DNA of 64,000 nucleotides. Source: an uncultured Eubacteriales bacterium (lineage in GTDB: Bacteria > Bacillota > Clostridia > Christensenellales > Aristaeellaceae). The first letter of the stretch is position 1. Each line of letters opens with the position of its first letter. Below the pieces are notes generated by a model. That model searched no databases. It was not told where the DNA came from and was given only the letters and a program-made list of their open reading frames with translations. The stretch covers positions 50,426 to 114,425 of the forward strand of contig USCW01000001.1 of the NCBI GenBank assembly GCA_900553315.1, in the 5' to 3' direction. Made by a program: the position numbers and the translations under genes. Of this stretch, positions 44,901 to 52,199 are shown piece by piece.

Positions 44901-45642
44901 CACCGTACGTCCAGACAAAATGCTCTCGGAAGAGGCAGAACAGCGCCTCAGCGCCATTCGTGAATTTACCGAGTTTGGAGCCGGTTTCCGAATCGCCATG
45001 CGCGATCTTGAAATCCGCGGTGCGGGCAATCTGTTGGGTCCGGAGCAGCATGGGCATTTAGCTACGGTCGGTTATGACATGTATTGTAAGCTAATGGAAG
45101 AGACACTGCATGAAGTGCAGGGACAACAGCTTGTTGCACCCGAATTGGCTACTCGTGTGGATCTGAAGGTGGATGCCTATCTGCCTTCTGATTATGTGCA
45201 TGATGAACGTCAACGCATGGAAATGTATAAGCGCATTTCGTCTTTGCGCACGGACATTGACCGCGAAGACATCGAAGAAGAAATGATCGACCGTTACGGC
45301 GATTTGCCCGCGCCTGTGGAAACGCTGCTGGATATTGCACAAATGCGCGCACTGGCACAGCGGTTGGGTGTTTCACAGGTACTGTATCGTCCTAAAGGAC
45401 AGCTGATGATGCGGCTGGATCAACGCTATATGCCCGATCTTCAGCTTATGATGCAAGCCATGGTAGATACAGATAGCCGTCTTTCGATCACACCTTCTCA
45501 GCCTGTTTCCATGGTGCTCAAGGATCCTACACATTTGGAGAGCGGTATGCTGACAGAGGGATTGAAGGTACTCAAACAGCTTGTTGCGCATCTGGATCAG
45601 CTGCTTGCAGCACAAACGCTGGAGACAAAGCAAAAGGCCTGA
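41995..45642 (+). CDS. mfd: Transcription-repair coupling factor Mfd
   Basis: A 1215-residue Mfd, full length for the family. UvrB-homology region to about residue 400, the CarD-like RNA polymerase interaction domain (LKVGDYVVHEDHGVGIYQG, about residue 530), then the RecG-like motor with CGDVGYGKTEV, APTTILAQQH, IVDEEQRFGVAHKE, LSATPIPRTLHMSM and QLRGRVGRS, and a C-terminal TRCF domain. It removes RNA polymerase stalled at lesions and recruits UvrA. AGGAGG precedes the start. Confidence 0.97.
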   Translation: MNQGLLTGEKTAAVQKLLEALQQKKTTAVYDLPESQAIYLAALITRITGKRVLLVLPNDLAASKATEDAQQLVGSASACLPGGEIELGRGVSSHENTWRRLETLQKVVSGETKLLCVSMDAMLRCMASPDQFKQALLRLAPGDRIMPDQLMSQLLRMGYERVEMVEGKGQCALRGSIVDCYPPAGSVALRLEFFDDEVDSIRTFDCISQRSQEKLKNCMLSPATEIVLAESDAPAAADRLRQAISTLGQDAPKVNALFDNLPPLPEDDEELPSFFDQEISPRVQSAQLAADVERRTSQLLSEADLLESGIPFKRMAAWLPILLPQTCSVIDWYDAPYVFMVQPDQLRQRCDERRAGFAEELQNAMEHGDAVPAQEQLLMTYDEVLATLQGHSLVVLSEFLRGMGGIQPEVMIQLGSRGVAGYQGQVKVLAADCEKWRREGNCVVLLSGGVARGKRLTDALTELGTPVTFCEELSSNLILGEVLVLPMTLSKGFLWPEAKLVVVSDTDLYGAGYRRTKTRKTSGERIATFTDLKVGDYVVHEDHGVGIYQGTIRLQSEGTYRDYLAIQYQGADKLYVPIEQLDRVQRYIGNPNALPKLNRLGGGEWQKQKSKVKAGLKELAFDLVKLYASREQHKGHAFGTDTTWQKQFEDQFPYELTPDQEQSVREITRDMESDRNMDRLLCGDVGYGKTEVSLRAAFKAVMDGKQVALLAPTTILAQQHFNTVKRRFEHFPVECEVLSRFRTAKEQKDILRRLNEGKIDILVGTHRLLAKDVHFKDLGLLIVDEEQRFGVAHKEIIKNMKNEMDVLTLSATPIPRTLHMSMVGIRDMSVLETPPEERLPVQTHVVEYSDAVIRDAILRELSRGGRVYFLYNRVHSIEQFYTRLRALVPEARIGIAHGQMKEHGLEDVMMDFYSGNYDVLLCTTIIESGLDVPSANTLIVFDADRFGLSQLYQLRGRVGRSNRQAYAYFTVRPDKMLSEEAEQRLSAIREFTEFGAGFRIAMRDLEIRGAGNLLGPEQHGHLATVGYDMYCKLMEETLHEVQGQQLVAPELATRVDLKVDAYLPSDYVHDERQRMEMYKRISSLRTDIDREDIEEEMIDRYGDLPAPVETLLDIAQMRALAQRLGVSQVLYRPKGQLMMRLDQRYMPDLQLMMQAMVDTDSRLSITPSQPVSMVLKDPTHLESGMLTEGLKVLKQLVAHLDQLLAAQTLETKQKA

Positions 45643-45662
45643 TTGTCCACATGCAAAGATAC

Positions 45663-45700
45663 AAAAAGCACTCGCTGGATAAACCAGCGAGTGCTTTTTT
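45663..45700 (+). terminator. Bidirectional terminator after mfd
   Basis: Sixteen-base perfect arms (45663-45678 and 45684-45699) with a five-base loop and a T-run; A-run on the other side serves the convergent gene. Confidence 0.93.
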
Positions 45701-45709
45701 ATAGACCAT

Positions 45710-46789
45710 TCAGCCCTGAACATCCGTCAATGTCTTATTGACATAATTCAGCATCAGTGTATTCTCTTCTTCGTCCCACACATAGGAAGCACCAATAGCA
45801 TTCTCGAACACAGCCGCACGAACCAGTACCGTACCATCCGGCAAACGACGCACATCACCTGCGGCCATTTCTACGGCCTCTCCGTCTACTATCAACGCAG
45901 CTTCTGCAACATCGCCATCTTCCGAAAGCGTCAGGCTAAAGTCCAGCATATACCCATCGACTTCCAGCTGATAAGTGTTTGCATTGGTCTCATCAGCTGT
46001 CCAATGCCAGCCCTCCAGACACGCCGCCATACCAGCAACGTCGAGGAGCGGTTCGCCCTCTTCGTCCGTATACACAGGAAGCATGCGATCCACCTGCACG
46101 CCATCGACCATGACAAGCGAATGCAGCGCTTCCCCAGCGCCGTTTACAACCATTTTACTGTCCATCTGCTCCTGTATACCTGTCGAAGCAGCTGCTTCGA
46201 CGGGAGGCACCACAGTCGGTGAGGGAGTATCCGTAGCCGCCGCAGGCGGCTCAATCGTTTGCTCTACGGGCGGTTCTGCCGTCTGCGTAGGTGCTTCTGT
46301 AACAGTTGGTGTAGGCGTTGCCGCCGAAACGACCGTCTCACTTTCGAACAATACTGTCTGGGTCGCCTTGCCAGCCTCGCCATCCTGCTGCAAGCCATTG
46401 TAATACTGGAACCGCTGCACCGCACGGCGCGTCTGGTTTCCGTAAACGCCGTCGGCTTCCCCAGAAAGATACCCCAGTTCAATCAGCCGCTCCTGAAGCT
46501 TTTTCACCCGGTTACCACGGGAACCTTGCTTTAACAGTTTGTACGACGGATTGGGCGACATAGTCGGCGCAGGTGCCGGAGTCAGCGTAGGTGCGGCAGT
46601 CGCTGTGATGGTTGCAATCACCTCTGGCGTTACAACTGCTTCCGCCTCTGGGACAGGTGTGTCAACAGTTTCCGTCATGGCGGAAGGCACAACGGTAGGC
46701 GCTTCTGTGGGCGCAGGTGTAGGTGCCCCCTGTACCGTGGTGGCAAAGGTGAGCGTCATGTAGACCAGCAGCGTTTTCAGCAAATCCAT
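45710..46789 (-). CDS. Secreted peptidoglycan-binding protein with a copper-amine-oxidase-like N-domain
   Basis: A 359-residue exported protein: short signal peptide (LLKTLLVYMTLTFATTVQG), a Thr/Pro/Ala/Val linker (about 23-80), a PG_binding_1 domain (GSRGNRVKKLQERLIELGYL to about 150), a second Thr/Pro-rich linker, and a C-terminal region (about 225-359) with VMVDGVQVDRMLPVYTDEEG and PDGTVLVRAAVFENAIGASY, resembling the Cu_amine_oxidN1 fold often found on Clostridia surface proteins. It should bind the wall. GGAGAT lies before the start. It stands downstream of the zinc-ribbon membrane protein and may be the last gene of that unit. Confidence 0.82.
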   Translation of the reverse strand: MDLLKTLLVYMTLTFATTVQGAPTPAPTEAPTVVPSAMTETVDTPVPEAEAVVTPEVIATITATAAPTLTPAPAPTMSPNPSYKLLKQGSRGNRVKKLQERLIELGYLSGEADGVYGNQTRRAVQRFQYYNGLQQDGEAGKATQTVLFESETVVSAATPTPTVTEAPTQTAEPPVEQTIEPPAAATDTPSPTVVPPVEAAASTGIQEQMDSKMVVNGAGEALHSLVMVDGVQVDRMLPVYTDEEGEPLLDVAGMAACLEGWHWTADETNANTYQLEVDGYMLDFSLTLSEDGDVAEAALIVDGEAVEMAAGDVRRLPDGTVLVRAAVFENAIGASYVWDEEENTLMLNYVNKTLTDVQG

Positions 46790-46814
46790 ATACGTATCTC
46801 CTTCCGTTTGGGTA

Positions 46815-47519
46815 TCATAGGTGCAGCTTACGCTTCAGCTCGCTGCGCAGAGCATTGTTCCGATGGATCACAATCAGCATTGCCGCAATAATGCCGCAGG
46901 GAATCATGACAAACGCTGACCATGTAATGCGCACCTGATCAGTCAGGGTTACAGTAATCAGCAGATCAACCGTCAACGCTACGACGCAGATCAGCAGCAG
47001 TCCCACGGCTGGAATTCCCAACCCCCGCAGTATTCCCTGATGGATACTGGCAGCCATGGCCAAAAGCATAACGCCTAATAGCAGCAGCACCGGGAATACA
47101 ATCATGTGAAACCATGCGCCGCCGCTGAGTGCTTCCACCATCCAAAGATACAAGCACAGCGCCGCATCATCCACCACAACCGACCAGAGAAACGGATTCC
47201 TTCGGCATAGAACAGGCGGAAGCACCGCGCAGAAAATCATCAAAAAGGCACCGATCGGATAGGGCGACCACGTTAATCCGCCGCTTACCAGCAAATCCAC
47301 AAAGAGACAAATCAGCGACGGAACTGCCAGCAAAACAGCCGCCAACACCAGCGTTGCGCCAGGGTTGATCTCTAAATGCTGCTCCCGCACACGGGTGGGA
47401 AATTCCTTCGGCACAGACGGATCATAGGGCGTTACAGGATCCACCACCGGCGTTTTGCAAAGCGGACAGCGTGCTTCAGACGGCGCCAGCTTCACCCCGC
47501 AATGTACACAATACGACAT
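46815..47519 (-). CDS. Zinc-ribbon membrane protein (DUF6320-like)
   Basis: A 234-residue protein. It starts with a zinc ribbon (CVHCGVKLAPSEARCPLC) and continues with about six hydrophobic helices (for example GATLVLAAVLLAVPSLICLF, AVGLLLICVVALTVDLLITV), ending in a basic tail ELKRKLHL. I recall such proteins, annotated DUF6320, beside condensation-type acyltransferases in Clostridia, which is the situation here; the name is from memory. It starts seven bases after the acyltransferase stop; the GAGTGAGG ribosome site overlaps that stop. Function unknown. Confidence 0.75.
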   Translation of the reverse strand: MSYCVHCGVKLAPSEARCPLCKTPVVDPVTPYDPSVPKEFPTRVREQHLEINPGATLVLAAVLLAVPSLICLFVDLLVSGGLTWSPYPIGAFLMIFCAVLPPVLCRRNPFLWSVVVDDAALCLYLWMVEALSGGAWFHMIVFPVLLLLGVMLLAMAASIHQGILRGLGIPAVGLLLICVVALTVDLLITVTLTDQVRITWSAFVMIPCGIIAAMLIVIHRNNALRSELKRKLHL

Positions 47520-47526
47520 GGATACC

Positions 47527-48813
47527 TCACTCCTGATTACTGGATACACGTACTGCGATTCCCTGCTCCACCAAGAAGCACAGCACGTTGCGTTCAAAAT
47601 CAGCCTCTGCAATGTCTCGCGTGAAGGTCAGGCACAGGTTATCCCCCAAGCTGACTGCCGCACAATTACTGCGATAGGAGCTGGCGGCTCCCAGCATCAT
47701 TTCCGCACGCTCAATGCGCTCCGCCATGACACTCGGCAATTTCACAGGGCCGACGTTCGTCAGCGTCGTAGTAAACAGCCGCTCCCCTACGCGATGATAA
47801 ACGAATGAAAGCACGAAATTCTTCAACGGCAGCGGGCACAAACGCACCAGAAGATTTCGTTCGGACGCTACGTTTGTTGCAATACCCGCAAATAAAAACT
47901 TCGGATTCATGTGATAACGCAGGGCATGATGTACCAGCTGCACCGTTTCTTCAAAGGTATAGTGTCCCAGCTTCGGGTCAATGCCTACGTTCACAAAGAA
48001 AGCAAAGTTGCGCACCGTTTTTGTAGGAACGAATTTGCGCATATTTACCGGGACAGATACCTTTACCGGCAGACGTGTCTGATGATGTCCCTTTTGCTGT
48101 GTCTGCCATAAGGTATACAGCATGACTGCCGTCAAATATTCCGTAATTGTCGCACCATATGGGGCGGCGGCATTCTTCAGCGCCTGTACGGAAACCTGTG
48201 CCAGAATAACATGGAGCGTATGCGGCGGCTCCGGCGTACCGGGCATTTGATACGCAACATCCTCTTTGCGGCTGGCATGAACGCCGTCCAAAGGAATTTT
48301 CCGATACGCATCCTCCATTTCCTCCTGCGCGGGCTTTTCTGTTGGGTCAAGGATGCCTATTTCACAAGGAACAGGTACGCCGCACAGTCGAAGATACTGG
48401 GCCACAATGCTTTTGAGAAAAATTAGGCCGCCTGTGCCATCTGCAAGTGCGTGGAACATCTCCAGCGAAATTCGGTACTCCCCATACTTAACGCGGAAGA
48501 GATAGCCGCTGTTCTCTCTGTGCTTCAAAGGCGGACACGGATGCCCAATGTCCTCGCAGACACGGAACCGATCGTCAATGGCCTCCAAATAATACCAGAA
48601 GAGCCCCTTGCGTAATTTTACCCGAAAAGCGGGGAAACGCACAAGCGTTTGATTAACTGCTTCCTCCAGCACAGTGGGCACGACCTGTTCTTTCATGACA
48701 AAGGAAAGCCGAAACATGCTGGTCCATTGCACGCTTGCAATCGCTGGATACAGCTTCGCGGCATTATCCAATCGAAGCCACAAGCGCGGCGCGCGCTGCG
48801 TTTCCTCGGCCAC
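47527..48813 (-). CDS. Condensation/alcohol acetyltransferase-type acyltransferase
   Basis: A 428-residue protein of the chloramphenicol-acetyltransferase/condensation-domain fold: the HxxxDG catalytic motif is seen in MFHALADGTGGLIFLKSIV, preceded by ETLVRFPAFRVKL-like acceptor sequence and followed by VSVPVNMRKFVPTKTVRNFA and TNVGPVKLP, which resemble the solvent-channel strands of the family. Such enzymes join acyl groups to alcohols, amines or sugars. No carrier-protein or adenylation domain is nearby, so free acyl-CoA or a lipid donor is likely. GTG start behind AGGAGGTGA. Confidence 0.8.
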   Translation of the reverse strand: MAEETQRAPRLWLRLDNAAKLYPAIASVQWTSMFRLSFVMKEQVVPTVLEEAVNQTLVRFPAFRVKLRKGLFWYYLEAIDDRFRVCEDIGHPCPPLKHRENSGYLFRVKYGEYRISLEMFHALADGTGGLIFLKSIVAQYLRLCGVPVPCEIGILDPTEKPAQEEMEDAYRKIPLDGVHASRKEDVAYQMPGTPEPPHTLHVILAQVSVQALKNAAAPYGATITEYLTAVMLYTLWQTQQKGHHQTRLPVKVSVPVNMRKFVPTKTVRNFAFFVNVGIDPKLGHYTFEETVQLVHHALRYHMNPKFLFAGIATNVASERNLLVRLCPLPLKNFVLSFVYHRVGERLFTTTLTNVGPVKLPSVMAERIERAEMMLGAASSYRSNCAAVSLGDNLCLTFTRDIAEADFERNVLCFLVEQGIAVRVSSNQE

Positions 48814-48838
48814 GGGTCGTCACCTCCTATATTATTGT

Positions 48839-48867
48839 ATTATAGCATACTCATTCGGGTTTTGCAC
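48839..48867 (-). promoter_or_regulatory. Putative promoter of the acyltransferase unit
   Basis: On the minus strand GTGCAA (48862-48867), 17 bases, TATAAT (48839-48844). Weak -35. It diverges from the esterase promoter 29 bases away. Confidence 0.5.
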
Positions 48868-48895
48868 GGAAATTTCGCGGAATTCATTCTCACGC

Positions 48896-48924
48896 TTGAC
48901 CCTCCGAATGCAAACGTGTACAAT
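48896..48924 (+). promoter_or_regulatory. Promoter of the esterase-sdaAB-sdaAA unit
   Basis: TTGACC (48896-48901), 17 bases, TACAAT (48919-48924), 31 bases before the TTG start. Confidence 0.8.
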
Positions 48925-48955
48925 GAAGCTACCATCAGGAAAGAGGGTGAGCGAC

Positions 48956-49900
48956 TTGCCCAGCTTGAAAAGCAAGCTGGTTCTCGGCACGCTGCGAACC
49001 GGCAAGGGATTCTTTTCACGCGTTGGCGATACGCTAATGCAATCCGTTCATATTCCCGACCACGTCATTGCGGAGCTGCCGCTGGGCGGTCTGCGCAGTG
49101 AAGCGCTGCCTGTGGAGAGTATTCCCGCACTGATGCTTACGCCCGAGGGCGATTATCCCGAGGATTGCCTGATTTTACATTGCCATGGCGGCGCTTATGT
49201 TTCCGGCAAATTGATTCAGGCGAAGGCCATTGCCGCGCTGGTATGCGGTGCCGCACAGATTCGCACCGTTACCTTTGCGTACCGTCTGGCTCCGGAATAT
49301 CCTTATCCTGCCGCGGTGGAGGATGCGCTTACCGTATGGAATACGCTTATGGCGCAGGGCTTCTCGCCAAATCGAATCGTACTGGTTGGTGAAAGCGCAG
49401 GCGGAAATCTCTGCCTTGCGCTTTGTCAGAAGCTGCGTACCCAGCATCGTACACTGCCCGCTGCGCTGGCGCTTCTTTCTCCTTGGGCAGATTTACAGCA
49501 AACAGGCGCAAGCTATGAACAACTCAAGGATATAGACGCAACGCTTTCTGCACCGGGGTTGATGAAAAGCGCACTTGATTATGCGGGCGGCTCTCCCGAA
49601 AAATTAGCCGATCCCATGATCTCCCCCGTGCTGGCTGATTTCACAGACTTTCCGGATACACAAATCCACGTTGGCACCGCCGAACTGCTGCTCAGCGATT
49701 CAGAGCTGTTAGCAGAAGCCATGCGCCGTGACCGCGTTTCTGTTCAGCTAATTCGTTGGGAAGGCATGTGTCATGTATTTCAGATGTTCGGATTTCCCGA
49801 AAGTCGAGAATCGCTGAAGGCTATCGGCGCTTTCCTGCGCCATAAGCTGCACATTTCTCCTGAAACAGAAGAAAGGTCGGAGAAGGATGGATCTGTTTGA
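48956..49900 (+). CDS. Alpha/beta hydrolase, hormone-sensitive-lipase-type esterase
   Basis: A 314-residue esterase of the HSL group: oxyanion motif LHCHGGAYVSGK, nucleophile elbow VGESAGGNLCLALC, acid residue near SDSELLAEAMRRD and the His in WEGMCHVFQMF. It hydrolyses short-chain esters. TTG start behind AGAGGG; upstream in-frame codons belong to the promoter. It is divergent from the acyltransferase, and its end overlaps sdaAB by 14 bases. No signal peptide, so cytosolic. Confidence 0.87.
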   Translation: MPSLKSKLVLGTLRTGKGFFSRVGDTLMQSVHIPDHVIAELPLGGLRSEALPVESIPALMLTPEGDYPEDCLILHCHGGAYVSGKLIQAKAIAALVCGAAQIRTVTFAYRLAPEYPYPAAVEDALTVWNTLMAQGFSPNRIVLVGESAGGNLCLALCQKLRTQHRTLPAALALLSPWADLQQTGASYEQLKDIDATLSAPGLMKSALDYAGGSPEKLADPMISPVLADFTDFPDTQIHVGTAELLLSDSELLAEAMRRDRVSVQLIRWEGMCHVFQMFGFPESRESLKAIGAFLRHKLHISPETEERSEKDGSV

Positions 49901-50552
49901 TATTATTGGTCCGGTGATGATTGGTCCCAGCAGCTCGCATACAGCGGGAGCAGCTCGCATCGGACTGATTGCGCGGCTGTTGCTGGGTGAACCTCCCGTG
50001 CAAGCTGTGGTAGGTTTTCATGGCTCCTTTGCCAAAACGTGGCGCGGCCATGGTACGGATCGTGCCATTGTGGGCGGACTGCTCGGCATGGCTGTGGATG
50101 ATCCCCGTCTGCGGGAATCCCTTCAAATTGCTGAACAGGATGGGCTTTATGTAACATTTCAAACCATCCAGCTACGCGGCGCACACCCTAATACCGTACA
50201 GATCTCATTAGAGAGTGCGCAGGGGCATAGGCTGGAAATGGAAGCGGCCTCTGTCGGGGGCGGCAATATTGAAGTAACGCAATTAGGCGGCATGAGCGTA
50301 GACTTCTCCGGCAAGGAGCATACGCTGATTATTCACCACCGAGACACACCCGGCATGATCGCACAGGTTGCCGGATATTTGGCAGAGCAACACGTGAATA
50401 TTGCCACGATGCAGGTCTTCCGGCGGAACGCCGGTGCAGAGGCGGTCATGGTGCTGGAACTGGATACTCCGCTGAGTGAAGAAATGCTGATACAGATGCG
50501 GGCCATGCGTGACATTCAGGATGCTACTTTTCTGGCAAGGAGGGAACCCTGA
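49887..50552 (+). CDS. sdaAB: L-serine dehydratase, iron-sulfur-dependent, beta subunit
   Basis: A 221-residue SdaAB: the FDIIGPVMIGPSSSHTAGAAR start is diagnostic, and the C-terminal ACT domain (LIIHHRDTPGMIAQVAGYLA) may sense serine. With SdaAA it deaminates L-serine to pyruvate and ammonia. Its start lies inside the esterase end and its stop overlaps the sdaAA start by one base (TGATG), so all three genes look translationally coupled. Confidence 0.95.
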   Translation: MDLFDIIGPVMIGPSSSHTAGAARIGLIARLLLGEPPVQAVVGFHGSFAKTWRGHGTDRAIVGGLLGMAVDDPRLRESLQIAEQDGLYVTFQTIQLRGAHPNTVQISLESAQGHRLEMEAASVGGGNIEVTQLGGMSVDFSGKEHTLIIHHRDTPGMIAQVAGYLAEQHVNIATMQVFRRNAGAEAVMVLELDTPLSEEMLIQMRAMRDIQDATFLARREP

Positions 50553-51406
50553 TGGATCATACATTGCAGGAATGGGTTCGATTGGCGCAGGACTCTGATT
50601 TAGCACAAGCGGCCATTGATGCACAGGCTCACGAAACCCGCCGCACATCGACAGAGGTTTTTGAAACCATGCGGTCGTATTGGCACAACATGCAGGAGGC
50701 CATTCAGGAGGGTTTGCAGCCTAACTTGCGTTCTGTTTCCGGTCTGAGCGGCGGACAGGCTGTCAAACTGCTGGAGCGAATCAAGACCGGAAAAGCGCTT
50801 TCCGGAAATCTGCTGGGCAAAGCAGAGGCTTATGCGCTGGCCACTGCAGAGTGCAACGCCTGTATGGGCAAGATTGTTGCGGCTCCAACTGCGGGGGCGT
50901 GCGGCATTCTGCCTGGGCTGCTGCAAGCAATGCAGGAAGAGCGAAGCATACAAGAGGACGATTTGGTGCGGGCACTCTTCGTTGCTGCGGTAGTAGGAAA
51001 TTCCATTGCCGCGCAGGCCAGCATCTCAGGGGCTGAAGGCGGATGTCAGGCCGAATGCGGCAGCGCAGCGGCAATGGCGGCGGCGGCATTGGTATATCTG
51101 GAAAAAGGTACTGCACAGCAAAGCGCCGATGCAGCAGCCTTCGCCTTAATGAACCTGCTGGGCCTTGTCTGTGACCCGGTGGGCGGTCTGGTGGAGGTGC
51201 CTTGCGTTTATCGAAACATCGGTTCTGTCAGTATTGCCATCTCCTCAGCGGAAATGGTGCTTGCGGGCATCCAGTGTCCGATTGAGCCGGATGAGATTAT
51301 CCTCGCCATGAAAGAGGTCGGCGACGCGTTGCCCGCGTCGCTGCGAGAAACCGGCGAGGGCGGCTGTGCCGCATGTCCCAGTATCCGCTGCAAACTGCAT
51401 TTTTGA
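50552..51406 (+). CDS. sdaAA: L-serine dehydratase, iron-sulfur-dependent, alpha subunit
   Basis: A 284-residue SdaAA with the catalytic and cluster-binding pieces IVAAPTAGACGILPGLL, SGAEGGCQAECGSAAAMA, CDPVGGLVEVPCVYRNI and the Cys-rich end GGCAACPSIRCK, which supply the cysteines for the oxygen-labile 4Fe-4S cluster. This is the anaerobe-type serine dehydratase. A strong terminator follows immediately. Confidence 0.95.
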   Translation: MDHTLQEWVRLAQDSDLAQAAIDAQAHETRRTSTEVFETMRSYWHNMQEAIQEGLQPNLRSVSGLSGGQAVKLLERIKTGKALSGNLLGKAEAYALATAECNACMGKIVAAPTAGACGILPGLLQAMQEERSIQEDDLVRALFVAAVVGNSIAAQASISGAEGGCQAECGSAAAMAAAALVYLEKGTAQQSADAAAFALMNLLGLVCDPVGGLVEVPCVYRNIGSVSIAISSAEMVLAGIQCPIEPDEIILAMKEVGDALPASLRETGEGGCAACPSIRCKLHF

Positions 51407-51408
51407 GC

Positions 51409-51460
51409 GACACAGGAAAACGTTTGCTTCGCAAAAGCGTTTTCCTGCGTCTTTTATTTT
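51409..51460 (+). terminator. Strong terminator after sdaAA
   Basis: Positions 51409-51425 pair with 51435-51451 over about 15 base pairs with one mismatch and one G-T, followed by TTTTATTTTTC. Confidence 0.9.
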
Positions 51461-51517
51461 TCTGTTCTTTCGCCTTTCTTTTTTGCATAGGCTGGAACAA
51501 AGTGAGGTGGCGAAGCC

Positions 51518-52195
51518 ATGCAGAAGGAACCGCAAACCAGCGTCAGCGAAATGAAAATGATCCATCGCACGCCTATTGTTTCAAACGCCGTTGACCCTAT
51601 GCCGGAAATTCAATGGCGAACCCGGAGCAAGCCTGCATGGGGCGAGCATTTGCTGAAAAATCTCAGCGTCGCCGCCGCGCTGGTGATCTGTGCCGTGGCA
51701 GTTCGTTCTGGGAGCATTGAAAACGCAGATTGGAGCGACGCTGTGCTTACAGCCGCGACGGGCGATACGCTATTGGACGACCAATTAGGCAAGCTGACCT
51801 TTGTCAGCAGTCTTTTCCCTGAGGCTACCCTTGTCTTTGGCGAGAATACCGAGGAATCCTTACCGCTTCCCGTTCGCGGCGGAAGCATTGTCCATACTTG
51901 GAGCGAGACGGAGCCCTATCTGTCTTATCACAGCATTGATACTGCCGTGCAGAGCGTGACCTCCGGTGAGGTCATGGGCGTATATCATGGTAAAAATGAA
52001 GAGCTGATTGTTTGTATACGCCGCTCGGATGGGCTGGAATGCTGCTATGGCAATCTTGCAGAAAGCCTTGTCAGCATGGGTGATCAAATCGCCGTTGGAC
52101 AGTTTGTAGGCAACCGTTTAGCCGATCAGGACGCAACCTTTGAGGTTCGCCAAAACGGCTTCCGCATAGACCCTACCAGATGGATGCAGGAGTAA
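51518..52195 (+). CDS. spoIVFA: SpoIVFA-like membrane-anchored pseudo-M23 protein
   Basis: A 225-residue protein with one membrane helix (about residues 47-63, NLSVAAALVICAVAVRSG) and a C-terminal LytM/M23-type fold (GEVMGVYHGKNEELIVCIRR, GNLAESLVSMGDQIAVGQFV, ATFEVRQNGFRIDPTRWM). The zinc-binding HxH before FEV is replaced by DAT, so it cannot be an active metallopeptidase. SpoIVFA in Bacillus holds the protease SpoIVFB inactive in the forespore membrane until a signal arrives. The gene directly precedes the spoIVFB homologue by four bases. GAGGTGG ribosome site. Confidence 0.82.
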   Translation: MQKEPQTSVSEMKMIHRTPIVSNAVDPMPEIQWRTRSKPAWGEHLLKNLSVAAALVICAVAVRSGSIENADWSDAVLTAATGDTLLDDQLGKLTFVSSLFPEATLVFGENTEESLPLPVRGGSIVHTWSETEPYLSYHSIDTAVQSVTSGEVMGVYHGKNEELIVCIRRSDGLECCYGNLAESLVSMGDQIAVGQFVGNRLADQDATFEVRQNGFRIDPTRWMQE

Positions 52196-52199
52196 GGAC

